Below are positions 39,991 through 51,905 of a stretch of DNA of 64,000 nt, one piece after another. Source of the DNA: Oreocharis arfaki (Eukaryota > Chordata > Aves > Passeriformes > Paramythiidae); contig VZRR01010232.1 in assembly GCA_013398015.1 (NCBI GenBank), positions 1,083,065 through 1,147,064 of the forward strand, read 5' to 3'. Both the position numbers and the translations under genes were made by a program. The notes beneath the pieces were generated by a model that was not told where the DNA came from, searched no databases, and saw only the letters and a list, made by a program, of their open reading frames with translations. How positions within the stretch are numbered: position 1 is the stretch's first letter; the number at the start of each line of letters is the position of its first letter.

Positions 39991-40040
39991 TATCTCCTGT
40001 GTAAGACTACACAGCTATCTCCTGTGTTAGTCTGTCCAGC
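39991..40040 (+). repeat. 25-bp tandem repeat, two diverged copies
   Basis: Copies at 39991-40015 and 40016-40040 share tatctcctgtgt, a variable centre and a CAGC end. The second copy overlaps the end of the possible minus-strand exon at 40007-40149, and its first-copy partner supplies that frame's stop region. Confidence 0.75.
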
Positions 40041-40149
40041 AGTTTCTGGCAGAAGCGTGTTTCAGTCTCCATCATTACTTCACCAAACCAAGCACCAGCC
40101 TCTACAGCAGAGACATCATCCTTCTCCACAGACTGCTCAGGAGCTCCCT
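40007..40149 (-). CDS. possible terminal coding exon, unrecognised
   Basis: On the minus strand a good acceptor (gttctgtttcag) ends just before 40149. An open frame of phase 1 follows: GAPEQSVEKDDVSAVEAGAW, then FGEVMMETETRFCQ, KLLDRLTQEIAV and TAG at 40007. The composition (acidic, then an amphipathic stretch with heptad-like hydrophobics V-M-F-L-L-L) looks more protein-like than most frames here. The open frame also extends a few codons upstream of the acceptor. I do not recognise a family; the WF...E..R pattern faintly recalls the start of the GKAP/DLGAP homology domain, but the match is too weak to assign. No downstream donor is convincing, so it would be a last exon. Chance remains likely. 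Confidence 0.2.
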
Positions 40150-43100
40150 CTGAAACAGAACCATCAGTTGTAAGGTCTCCCCTCCGCACACAGACTTCAG
40201 GACCACGAAAACTTAGTTACCAAATGAAACGCTTTCTCTGAGCAAGCATGAGCAGCCTTTCAGCTGTGACAGGAAACCAGACACAGGGTAATTCTTGTCT
40301 TTATTCACACATCATAGACTGACTGCAGTGATTTCAAACACTTGCCTTTTTTTCTCTGCAATGCATACCATATCATTACCCCCCGAGAGGCCACTTTACA
40401 CTTGGCTCTCCTGCCTCCTTTCTCCTGCTTTGTTGTATAAAGTTATATGGAAAATAATACCTAAGTGGCTCCACATCCTGAAGGGAAGTAGCTTAAAACA
40501 TCACTCAGTTTTTCTGAAAATTTTCATGCCACTGCAAACAAACAACAACAACAAAAAAAAGTCAGTCATTATACCTCAAACTTGACAGTTTCTTTTGGAC
40601 TGAAAACCATAAATTAAGTAAAAAATATTTATTTATTCAAACACATGGGTTTGCTTTCCACCAAAACACTTCTGACAGCTGCAAAGATGACAGTAACCTG
40701 TGATACCTGCTCTGCATCACCCTTGTGGCTGTCTTGTTATTCCTGGAAACCCAAAAGGTACCTCCTGAAAAAACCAGATCATTCTGTCCTAATTAGAAGC
40801 TTCTGAAGACAAACTTCAATTGGGATGCACACTTCCCACACATTAAACACTAATTCAGAAAGCAGGGAGCCCTTCTCAGCATGTCCTTCAGATGAGAGGT
40901 TGCAGGCTTAAAAACACCAGGTTTAAAACCCAAGCTGAAAACTCTGCTGTTTAATAATGAAACACAGCAGTTGCATTTCAGCTTCTAGAGTTCTTCTAGT
41001 AATAAATAATACCCTGACTGCAGCAAGGCAGTTTTTGGGAAGTTTCCTCACAGTCACCAAGTTTTACAGGACAGGAATCTGCCCTCTCCATACAAAGGTG
41101 GGGGTGATAAACTCTTTTTCCTCACACACCTGCTATGACAGGAACGGGGTACAACTGCATCAAAGCCGTCAGAGTCCCCTTCAAGGGACGACACTGTCTT
41201 CTAGTCTGGTGAGCAAACACACAGTTTGTGAACAATCAGGTGAAAATACCTCAAGTGCCACAGGTTCCCCACGTTCATCCTTGCAGGTGGAAAACTGGAA
41301 TATTAACTGGGCTGGTTTAGCCCTTCTGCAGCTAACTCTGACCACTTAAAAGCACCTCACAGCCAAGGTCATTCCAAACAATGCAAGTGCATTACTGTTG
41401 GACAAGCAGAAGTGCACGAAGGGGAAGTGAGCACTTCAGATGCTGTCACTCTTCTCTGATCATGTAATGCTGCTCATAATGCTAATCTGAACATCTGTTA
41501 GGGATGTGAGACAGTCTAATGTCCATTCCTGCTCGGCAAGGCAGGGACTGCCAGCAGCCAAAACACAAATTTAAGGACTATTAATAACTTAATTTCCAAA
41601 GGCAGATAGTATTTTCACTTGTGGCAAAAATTTAGTTGCTTTTTACACTTTTCTGCAAAATCAGAACTTGTCTGTAGTAGGCTAGGAACTAGATATGATC
41701 CCATTTGGGCTCTACATTACTGATGCAAACGTTTCAGGGCAGATATCAAGTGATTCAAGACTGACAATCTGACATTATTTTTGCCTGTGTGCTACCAGAA
41801 GCCAAAAAACACGTTGGGACTTTCTGAAAGCGTGTGTGGTTTAGGCAGCAAAAGCACTGTGCCCTGAAACCAACAACACTAACAGTTACATCACATAAGC
41901 ACACAGTTTCTTAGAAACACTTGCACTCTCAATTTTCACCTACTTAAAGGGAAGTGGCAAGGCTGTAAGTCTCACAGTCAAAGCACTGGTTCATCTCATG
42001 AGGACAATTTATTTTTCACTTTCTGTACAAGTGCATAATAAGGCAACTCCAACATGTTTATTTAATTAAACATAATCTACTGGTAACAAAATCTAAGACC
42101 TCCTTAAAACATTCTGTGCTGCTTCTAGCAGCGTGCAGCTGGAGTTTTACAAACGACTGCATCCCCACCCCGTGCTATTTTGTGACGTGGTGTAAATTGG
42201 CACAATTCTGCTGAGTCCTGTTGATTTACACCAAAGGGTGGCTGATCCACGTTGTTTCAAGCTTCGAAAATGAGACACAAAAATATATTTGATGTGCCCC
42301 ACCTGAGCAACATCTGAGGCCAACTACTGTCATTGGGGCAGCACATCCCCTCACAGTCCCCTCTCCCTGCCTGCCAGTCAAGCCCAGCACCAGAGGGGTC
42401 CCTTTGGGCACCTAAACCCTGCTTCACTGGAAGCAGTAACTACTTCATTAAGGGCTTTAATCACTTAAAAATTGCTAGAAGTAGCGAAGGGAAAAAGCAT
42501 GTAAGTTCCTCTCTTAAATGTAATTAACGTGTGATGTTCTACTCTTGACTAGAACAATTACACAGGTAGGACTTGAAGTTTCAAGGCTCTCCTTGTCCTG
42601 ATGCCTCAGAGCATTCCAGCTGAACACTCTGTTGTTTACTCTCTAACTTTTAACTGAGAGGCCCTGAAATATAATCAATGCTCACTTTTGAAACCCTACA
42701 ATTTTAATTACCATTTTCAGAAACCCTCTATCCCATGTTTTATGTACAATCAATGCTGACCCATAAAGGGAAAGCACTCTCACATTTTGGTATACAAGGA
42801 GTTTGCTCTTTAAGAAGAAAACAATCAATTACTGATCATCTAACTGCCTCTGTGTGCATATCTATTGCTCTTCTGTTATTGCAGATTAGACATGATTATG
42901 TCCCAAGAAAGCAAAAATGCTGCAAAACTCCACTTCTGATTTGTTCAGTATAAGAATTTATTTATGTTGTTACCTAAAATGATAGATTTATTTTTTTTTA
43001 AACCTACACAAAGCATTGTTCCCTGTGCAGCAGCTAAGGGGGCAAAAAAAACCCAATTAAATCTTGAAACACCACAATTTGATCAATGTGTTTTGACACT

Positions 43101-43744
43101 GCTTCCTTCTGAATCATTCTTAATATGCTGAGATCTGAATGCACGTTGACATATCAAGATACCATTGTGTGAGAGAAAGAAAACTCTTCATATACCTAAC
43201 TCTGGCTTTAATATGTTGTAGCAGATCATGCCATAAGAAGCTTGTCGCTCCCAGATTTTGTGTTTGTTTCTTTTTGTTTCATCTGAGATTGGGGGGGGTC
43301 AATCTGAAGTCTGTTCAAAGAGGCATTACAAAGTATCAGTGAGAAAATTACTGGCTTTAAACACCCAAGAACAATGCTTTCCTAATTAGCACGCATAAAT
43401 AAGAAGCATAAAAAGCTCAGTGACACTGAGAGAAAAGATGTGCCAGCACATCCACATTCTCTACTTTCTGTTCATCAGGGATAGGCTGACAAAATGCTAA
43501 AGAAAAAAGCCTACCTTAAATTTCTGTTCAAAATCATTAGTTGAATTAGGAAAGGTAGACGTATTTTTACATAAATTGATGTATCAGGTAAATCTCAGCC
43601 AACCTGCTAAAATCAATACCATTTACACAGGCCATTCAGAAAAGATGAACTAATAGGTTTATGTTAGGGACTAAAGACTTAAATATAGTAAGAATAAGCC
43701 AAACTTCTTCTTACTCCCTCCTCAAAGGGCCTAAAACTGTTCAT
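40150..43744. other. gene-free stretch, unique DNA
   Basis: No mobile element recognised. AAC/AAAC-rich sequence at 40535-40560. 42045-42075 is AT-rich with a near-palindromic TGTTTATTTAATTAAACA. A frame of 130 codons (40957-41349, plus) has no recognisable family and no obvious splice context. A G8 run lies at 43291-43298. Confidence 0.55.
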
Positions 43745-43760
43745 CACGTGCAGACACGTG
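43745..43760. promoter_or_regulatory. tandem E-boxes spaced one helical turn
   Basis: CACGTG at 43745-43750 and again at 43755-43760, so the cores start exactly 10 bases apart; the second sits in the palindrome GACACGTGTC (43753-43762). Repeated E-boxes at short spacing are known from clock-controlled and bHLH target sites. The spacing is observed; function is inference. Confidence 0.4.
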
Positions 43761-46700
43761 TCTGGCAGCAGGCTATAGAGCAGCCATCCTGTGGTAATGT
43801 GCAAACCAGAGATTTGCACAAATATGGGCAGCTAAACTCAGAAACAGAAAGGGTGTATGAGTATATACATGCTGTGGAACACTAAACTGAGCACGAAACT
43901 TGCACAAATCATATTACTTTAAAAAAATCAGGTCACAAAAGCCAGTGTATTCTCAGAAACAAGGCATAGTTCACAGTAAATACTTCAGTATTTTTTGCAG
44001 CCCAAATGATACCCAGCTGTGTTTGAAGTCCCGTTACTCCCTATCCCTAGGAAGTCAAGCACAGCTCAACCAAAGCAGGAAAAAAAGTCCTTTCTCTTCA
44101 GAGGAGAAAAGAGAGAAGAAAAAGGAAAAGAGAGCTTTGAAGGAAGTTTAAGAGTGAAGAGAAGGCAGCAATGGGGTCTTGGGCTGCCTGACCAGCAGGC
44201 AGGCACCAGCTCCTACGAGGAATGGAGCACAGCACTCCTGGAGCCATAGCAGCCTGGCTTGGCTCTTTGAAGGTATTCCACTCTTTTCCTTCTCTTGTTC
44301 CAGCATTGAACCTTGCATGTTAATCCCTAGAATCCTCCTTATTTAATAAATGCATTAAAGCCTATTGATTTTCAGTGACTATGAAAGGTCAAGTCAAAAC
44401 AAAGCAGGAACATTTTGCAATGCACAGGGCTGTAAAGAGAAAAAAAAAAAAATCCTAATGAGAGTAAGTGGTTACTGTGCCGACTGAAGGGAAACTTCAG
44501 CCAGCCAAATTCATGTTTAGTTACGTGGATGTAAGCAGAGTAAATCCACTTGGGCCAAAACTTCAAACAATACTCTCTGTGCTCTTATCCCAAGTTTATA
44601 TTTGCATGCTCAGGAGACAAATTTTAATCTCAAAACCTCAGACATTATTTGTATTTGTTTAAAGGCCAGGAAAGGCTGCTCTCATCTTTCATTGTGACCT
44701 CCTGTTCAATACAGACTAGGAGACGGAAGCCCAAAGCTTCACCGTCCATCTCACAGGGGAAGGGGGGTGAAAACTGATCCCCTTCCATACTCAGGGTACC
44801 CCAAGTCAAAACAGGCAAGGGCAGCGAAAGGAGAAGCAAGCACGTGCCTAATTTTTAATATCCGTGATATGAAATCTTTCATACAAGGTAATTTATGGAA
44901 TAGTCACATTTTCTTTTTCCAAACTTTCTCATTCCACCCAAACATACCCACAATGAAAAATGATGCTGTGATTAGAGGCATGCTTAATTACTTTCCAGCA
45001 ATAAAATTTTATGAACCAAATTTTTATCCTAGCCTGAGTATTTTCTTATTTATTTTTATATATTCATAAAGATGCAAAGCCATTAAGATGATTATTAATT
45101 GCAGCAGAATGCAATTAGGTGGCTTTCCACAATAGCAGTCTTTGAAACTGCAATGTGTATTCACTGTTTTTCCAGCACCTGCCTTAAATTATTTAGCTCT
45201 TTGAGGATCTCTGTTATCATGATATAATGAATGTTCTACTTAAATAGCATAGCTACCTGAAAGAAAGAACACTGATCTATTACTACATTAAGCTCAGCCG
45301 TGTAGTGAATTGTGTCATATAATGAAACATTCACAAAACTGATTACCTGCAGAGCCTCGCACTGTTCACAATGTTAGCGAGTCACATACTCTTTTTGGCC
45401 ACAAAGTTGTCACCTTTTCCTTCCCCCAAATAATTCCTCTTTAATCTTTCCATAGACTTTTACACCACTGCTACCTAATTTCCAAACTAATATTTTAAAA
45501 GGTGCTGATCCAACTCTCCCATGCACACTGGATGAAAAAGGGTGTGCCTGCAGCGGGGAGAGACCATTTATAAGATTATGAACACTGCACACTATAAACC
45601 ACCAAAAATCTCGTTAGCAGACTGCCTTTTCAGGAGCTACTCCTCCAGAAGGGAAAACTCTGTTTGAAGGTCAGCAGCCTGACCTCTCTGATGTTTACAG
45701 CACTGACTTCCCCAGCAGCCACTTACAGGATGCTTTCAGCATCTCGCTTCAGTAAGTGGTGGCAGCCTTCATAAAGGGCAGGATATCATTACAGCTTGCA
45801 AGAACTGACATTAACTTTTAGCCTAAGTGGTAGATTTTTACCTCCAAAATGATCATTTGCTTAAATCATTTTATCTTCACCTGACCTTGCTCCCATTCCG
45901 TGCTCCTCCCTGCCACACATTCCCACAGGTATCTGTGCCCACCCCTCCCTCACAGGCCTATTACAAGAACTGAAATACCAATTTGGGAACGTTTTGCCCA
46001 ATTATATTGTTACCCTCTTTATTCAACTTGCCAATGGAGAGGCAAAACTCAAGGTGATGAGGAAAGCAAAGTACAGTTACAGGGCAACACGGAGGCTGCT
46101 GAAGTGAACACTGAGCAAGGCAGCACTTGGAAGGGGGTGGCTCCCAGGAGGGGACTGCAAGGAAGGCAATTGCCAGCCCTGCATCAGCAGCAGCAAGGCA
46201 CAGGCATTTAGCCTGCACCATTCCCACAACGTGACTGCGTGGGAGACATGAAATGTGGCAAGTGCTCCCAGAAATCTCCTCCAGTCTCTCTCGGGATCTG
46301 GCAGAGTTTTATTGGTTTCTGCTCTGGTGACAGCAAAGCCAGCTGAAGGCTCACCTGGGAAAGGGGGAGCATCGGACTTCAAAAATGCACAGCGTCGGGG
46401 TGGTGCTGCTCCCTGCATACAAAACACAGCTCTTATTTCTTACAGAAATTCTCAGACATTTTTCAGCCTTGGCTACATAAAAAGCCCTTCTAAGCAGCTC
46501 ACCTACCACTGGTTTTCCCTCTGTGAAAAACAGAGATGTTCCCAAAATAGTACCAATGTTATACTGCAGTGCTATCCAGCTTTGCTCCTATAATCCCCTC
46601 CAAGAGAGGGGACCCTGGCACCTGTGCTCACAACCCACTGACAGTGCAGGAGCCACCCACAGAGCTGCAATTTCAGAATGAAGGATTTCAGGAGGTGGCT

Positions 46701-47373
46701 TGGGGAGTCCTGTACAAGTACAGCAGGAGAGGGACTTGTAGTGGTTCACTCTGACTTGAGATGTAAATATGCTTTTTCCCTTGTTGTTCGAATTATACTG
46801 ATGCAGACCCACGACCTCACCTGAGAATACACTTTAATTTTAGGGTTGCGTAACATTATAAAAAAAAATCATATTCCAGCCAACTTTTTTCTTACTAATG
46901 CTCCTTCCATTATTAAAGAAGAAAAGAAATAAGAAATTAAACAAGAATAAAATTTTAAAGAAATTTTTAAAAAGGAATAGAAAGAAATTCATAGTCTTAT
47001 CTGCTTGCCCTAAAGGCTCATTTACTCATCTGCCTCTTTTTTGGGACAAATACTTGTTCCACAGACACCAGCCTTCAGAAGGGGGAAAAAGCATTCCAGT
47101 CATTATTGTATCAAGCTGGAGTTCATCCAGCCAAAATGCATGACATGAATAAATGCAGTGATTAGCTAAAAGGAGACAAGTGAATTAGCAGACAGCATCT
47201 CTACTGCAACAACTGTTTTTTGCTGTGTAATATACCAAGATACCAAGTTCACTTTCCAATCTGATTTATCACTTCAGAACTAATGCAGCAATTAACTACA
47301 AAATTGACAAGTACATTTTACTAGCAGCCAAGATTTTAACTAAAAAAAAAAAAAAGTAAACTTAACACAAAGC
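43761..47373. other. gene-free stretch; possible conserved element near 45 kb
   Basis: 44945-45135 is AT-rich and nearly free of CpG, with TTAATTACTTT, TATTCATAAAGATG and GATTATTAATTGCAG motifs; it reads like a conserved non-coding element but this cannot be tested here. 45900-46420 is GC-richer, with overlapping open frames on both strands that are not family-like. An A-rich tract lies at 46905-46985 and an A14 run at 47342-47355. No mobile element recognised. Confidence 0.5.
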
Positions 47374-47391
47374 TCTCAAAGTACTTTGAGA
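47374..47391. repeat. 18-bp perfect palindrome
   Basis: TCTCAAAGTACTTTGAGA equals its own reverse complement. It lies shortly upstream of the old 89-bp tandem duplication. Confidence 0.85.
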
Positions 47392-47511
47392 AATAAGGCT
47401 CTAGTAAGAGGTTAACACCGTTAAACTTTTCGCATTGGCATATGAAAATTTAACACATTAGGAAAGAACTAAGCTGAAACTGAATGCTTTAATCAAATCC
47501 TGGTGACATCA

Positions 47512-47689
47512 TTTTTGCTGAAACAATTTGGAAAATCAGAGAGATTAAAGCTGAGATCCATTAGTAAGATAGCAAGTGAATATCAACATAATTTCTGCAA
47601 TTTCTGCTGATTCAATTTTGAAAACTGACAAGATTAAAACTAAGACCTACTTATAAGATGGCAAGTGAGCACAAAGTTATTACTCTTCA
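47512..47689 (+). repeat. old 89-bp tandem duplication, diverged
   Basis: Copy A 47512-47600 and copy B 47601-47689 align end to end without large gaps: tttttgctg/tttctgctg, caatttggaaaatc/caattttgaaaactg, agattaaagctgagatcc/agattaaaactaagacct, taagatagcaagtga/taagatggcaagtga. Identity by eye is around 70 percent. Fragments resembling the unit (aatcacattaaagctg near 47728) may be a third, more decayed copy. No transposon family recognised. Confidence 0.75.
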
Positions 47690-49499
47690 AATCACAGAAC
47701 TTTTATATGAAAATAATCAATGAGAAATCACATTAAAGCTGCTTTTCACATTCATCAAATTATTTGGTAAAGATGCTAACAAAATTAAATCCCTCCTGTA
47801 TTATGATAATACAAAACAAATATAACATTATTCGTATCACAAAAAACTACATTCCAAGATACCAGTCAAAACCCAGGATCAAACTTGTAATGCAATTCAA
47901 CAAAGTATTATTAAATTAGGCCCAAGTGTGGAACAAGAGACTCTGTCCTGTGTGCTGGCTGTTCCATACCCTGGCAGGTCGGGATGCTGCTGGGAAATCA
48001 GCCAGGCTGATTACTGTTATAAGAAATCTTTTATTTGGCTCTTCAAACCGCTGATGTCAGCTCCTTGCACTCCTAAAAGAACACATGTTAGATTATAAAT
48101 ACAGAGCACAAACTGAAGGATTACAAGCAGGAACGAAGGAGAAATAAACCTATCAGTCTAGTAGGAGTCCACACAAATTTTTCACTAGGGCAATTAAGTA
48201 TATCAGATGATACAGAGCAAGAGGAAGATGGGGAACTCCCTCTGGGATCATCAGCAGAGGGTGGGAATGGGCCACTGAAGCCTCAAACTCAGCTTCTCCC
48301 CCTGCCCACCAGGCACAGCCAGCAGTGCAATAATCCCTAATACAGACCCCAAATCCCCACACAACTCCTGCTTCCCCCCTTTAACTTGCTGCAGAGCAAA
48401 AATCCAAATATACAGCAGTGGGGAGCCCAAACAGCCAGGTACAAATCACCTGGAAAGATACACCACCTAAGAGCTAAGGTAAAAATGTGATCCTGACTTC
48501 TCAGCAAGCAAAGGAAAGCAGCTGCTTCAGGCCCCAGAGCAGCAATCAGATCCCCACTGGTGGAGCCCAAAGCTTACAGCAGTGCCTGAGCAGCCTTCCT
48601 GCTGCCCAAGGATCCTTCTGCTCACTTCAGACCACAGCAGCAAATTGCAATGAGAGCATATTCTGCAGTTTATAAAGTGTCTGATAATTCCACCACTCCC
48701 TGCCCTCCAGCCTGAGATTGCGGATTTTATTTTTCTGTGATTCTAACAGCACTGAATTAAGACACAGGTTCTGGCTGGAAGCCTTGAGTGACCTTTTTAA
48801 AGGCCTGAAATAGATTTAAACTCAAAGTCCCTGGCAAAGGAAGCCTGGCAGGCTGCTTTTACATGGCCAAACAGGGCTCGGTCGCAGCAACACCCCCACA
48901 GATCAGATAGGATAAAAAGGGCAAGTCTCTTAAAATACGGCTCTGACTTCGAAATTCAGATGACAGGGCTTCTGTACATACAGTATTTGACAGTATTTGC
49001 TGTAACACAGCAGCTCTGGTCACCCCTTGAAAAAAATTAATCAAAGTTTCCATAAAGACAAGCTTTTCCAATTCTGCCTTCCTAACTTTGCTGAAGAGGT
49101 CCATGGGTTCCAGAGCTTTTAGAGGGAGCAGGCAGACTGAAGCAAACGAGACAACTCCTGCAGCCCACAGCTAAAAAAGGGAGTTTTCTCCTCCTTTTTT
49201 TTTTATTTTTAAAGTGCATAATCAAATAGAATGCATCAAATCCAGCAATGGAGCAAATAGAACATATAGCTGAGCACAGAATAATTAGTTATAAAAAAGT
49301 CAGCTCCTCACAAAAATAACGTAACTGGATTAGGCAACTTTTTATTAGAAGTCCAGAGGAGGGAGGTTTGATATGGTGATTTACATATTATTACCCAAGT
49401 TGAACTTGAAAACCCTGCAGCATGTAGAGGAGATGAGAAGTGACCAGCACAGGTCTCACAAGGGAGTTCTGTGCCCATCAGACACCCCACATGGCACTG
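47690..49499. other. gene-free stretch, nothing recognised
   Basis: Unique DNA. 48180-48640 is somewhat GC-richer with overlapping short frames on both strands. A T run lies near 49194-49204. Confidence 0.55.
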
Positions 49500-49543
49500 C
49501 ACCTCTGCTCCATCACTGCTCCACCTCTGCTCCATCACTGCTC
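49500..49543 (+). repeat. 22-bp tandem repeat, two exact copies
   Basis: cacctctgctccatcactgctc occurs exactly at 49500-49521 and 49522-49543, followed by a partial third (cactgctgc). The period is not a multiple of three, so it is not a coding repeat. Likely a variable minisatellite. Confidence 0.92.
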
Positions 49544-50961
49544 CACTGCTGCAAATGCACAGTCATTTAAGGCCATAAAATATTCAGGGGAACGTAAAAC
49601 ATCCAAGTGAATCGTTACACTGTGCAGCCCTGTGCAGAACACCCCCAGGGATTTCTCATCTTCTGACTGTCAGTTTAAGTCACGGAGGAAGACGAAGAAG
49701 GCCAACAAAAAGGCCAAGAAAGTCATGGGCAGCTGTGGGAAGGAGCACGATGTCCTGAGCATGGTGCTCCTCTCTGAACACAGAGCAGGGAGTGGGGCAG
49801 GCACCACAGCAGGGACTGCTCCAAGCACCTTCCTCTCCCCAGCCTGACTGGAGCAATGACACCCAGACACAGGCAGAACTAGCACGGCTGTCTCACAGAT
49901 CAAGGCACCCTGGAGCTGAACTGGAAAACTACACTGAAATAAAACAGGACGTTTGATCACCTGGAGCCTGACACCTCGCTTCTACTGTGCAATCTTCCAC
50001 TTTACCAACCCAAGTTCAGAGCTGGGGAAGACCTAAAACAAACCTGCAAGGAAACCACTTAAAACCCACCACACGCCAATAACAGAATGAATTTAATTCC
50101 ATGTCAGGAAGAGATGAGAAAGGGCAAATATAATGGGAACCTGCTGTTTCACACCAGCTTGTGAAATGCCCAGCTGTGTCAGGCAGAGAAGACTGTGCAG
50201 CTGTATGGGGTATTTACTGCCACTATGACACCATAGCGTCATAAAAACCTATCACTTACAGGATCACACTGTTCTGGTTATCTTTTAATTTTCTTTGTTT
50301 TTAAGTCACCCCTAAATCACCACCTTATCACTCCAAAGCACAAACCTTAGTTCTTTTATACCTTACAGCAGCAGCACATGCACACTGTACACATGTACCA
50401 GGTCCCTCGTGTGCTTCCCATCATAAATAAAGTTATCAGAGCAGCTCTTCACTCACAGCTCAGGGCCACACTGTACCAAGCCCTGGAAAAACAAGCAGAA
50501 CAGCCTCTGTCCTGGGCAGCTCCCCACCTCATCATCTGCTCCTGTCCACATTCATCTTACTTTAACAAGGCAAAACCAGTTCCTGTGCCTGTTGCAGCAC
50601 TGAACATGACACTGGTACTTAATAGCAACTTTAACTCATCTTGACTAATTTGAAATCTCAGATTAAAAAAATACTTGAAAAAAAAATCTAAGTTTTCAGC
50701 AACTTTTGCTTTCAGGAAGTTTTGAAGTGAGTGAAATCCATTTAAAAAACAGAGAGAAAAGGCCTAGAGGGCATGGACTGAAAAAAAATTAATAAATAGA
50801 GGCTGCAAGAGAATCGTATGATAAATGTAACTGAAGCCAGCATCACTGAATGAGTAAAAACCATCCAGCAAAAAAGACTGTGTACGGGTAAGAATGAAGT
50901 GTGATAGTCCTGTCACCTTTGGGGCTTCAAGAGAGGAGTAATAAAAAGTCCTGGATTAGAG
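49544..50961. other. gene-free stretch, nothing recognised
   Basis: Unique DNA with short frames on both strands; 49632-49960 is GC-richer and open in several frames at once. No repeats recognised. Confidence 0.55.
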
Positions 50962-51240
50962 CTCACAGAAAATAGGGCTGAAAGGGACCTCCAGAGGTCC
51001 TCTAGTCCATCTCCATACCCCAAGGCAGGAGCAGCTCTACAGATATCATTCCTGACAGATGTTTTTCTAACATATTCTTAAAGACCTGCAATGATGGAGT
51101 TGCCACAACCCCCATAAGCAATCTACTGGAGTATTTCATCCTAGGAAGGTTTTGTCACAAAAGTAAATCTCACTTGCTGCAGTTGAAGCCTATCATCTCT
51201 CACCTCACCCCTCATGGGCAAGGAGTGTGTTCCCTTCCCT
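50962..51240 (-). mobile_element. CR1 LINE fragment of an older type
   Basis: Plus-strand order: agggctgaaagggacctcca, gaggtcctctagtccatctc, ccaaggcaggagcagctcta, TCCTGACAGATGTTTTTCTAA, CTTAAAGACCTGCAATGATGG, and cacttgctgcagttgaagcc. This is the reverse complement of the 3' part of an older CR1 subfamily (the one with the ACCTCNAGAGGTC block), so it lies on the minus strand with its 3' end near 50962. About 280 bases with many substitutions; the ATTCTATGATT tail has been lost. A different subfamily from the neighbour at 51440. Confidence 0.88.
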
Positions 51241-51439
51241 GTGCAGCAGGAGAACGAGGCAGGAATGTCCTGAGAGATCCAACCACAGGGCTCTAATTTT
51301 TGCCACTGCTGCTCCTTCTATTTGGTTTGTAATCCTGATTTTTTTGGACAGCATATTGAAAGTAACATTGTGGCGACAGGATAGAAATTTTAACTGATCT
51401 GTCCTGTCTGCAGAAGGTTACTCCTGAACACGGACTTCT

Positions 51440-51905
51440 GGAGTCAGTCCAAAGGAGGCCATGAAGATGATCACAGGGCTGGAGCACACCTCTGCTGTGA
51501 AAGCAGGCTGGGAGAGTTGAGGTTGTTCAGGCTGGAGAAGAGAAGGCTCTGGGGAGACCTTCAAGCCCCTTCCAGTGCCCAGAGGGACTCAGAGAGCTGG
51601 AGAGGGACTTTGTAAAAATGCAAATAGTGATGGGACTATGTAACGGCTTTCAACTGAAAGAGGGTAGGTTGAGCTGAGATAGGAAGAAATCCTTCCCAGT
51701 GAGGGCAGGGAGGCCCTGGCACAGGGCGCCCAGAGAAGCTGTGGCTGCCCCTGGATCCCTGGCAGCATCCAAGGCTAGGTTGGATGGGGCTTGGAACAAC
51801 CTGGGATAGCAGAAGGTGTCCCTGCCCATGGCATGGGACTTGGAATAAGAGGAGCTGTAAGATCCTTTTCAGCCCAAACAATTTTCTGGCTCTATATGGA
51901 TCCTC
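51440..51905 (+). mobile_element. CR1 LINE fragment, longest copy in the window
   Basis: Blocks run in CR1 order from caaaggaggccatgaagatg and GCTGGGAGAGTTGAGGTTGTT through GGCTGGAGAAGAGAAGGCTC, gctggagagggactttgta, aaactgaaagagggtaggtt (as caactg here), ccctggcacagggcgcccag and gtccctgcccatggcatgg to a degenerate tail attttctggctctatatgg. Plus strand, about 465 bases, 5'-truncated. It covers the end of the former second open frame and the 3' untranslated part; frames across it are broken and no reverse-transcriptase catalytic motif remains. The form is that abundant in songbirds. The short open frame 51636-51956 on the minus strand is antisense to the element and not a gene. Confidence 0.95.
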
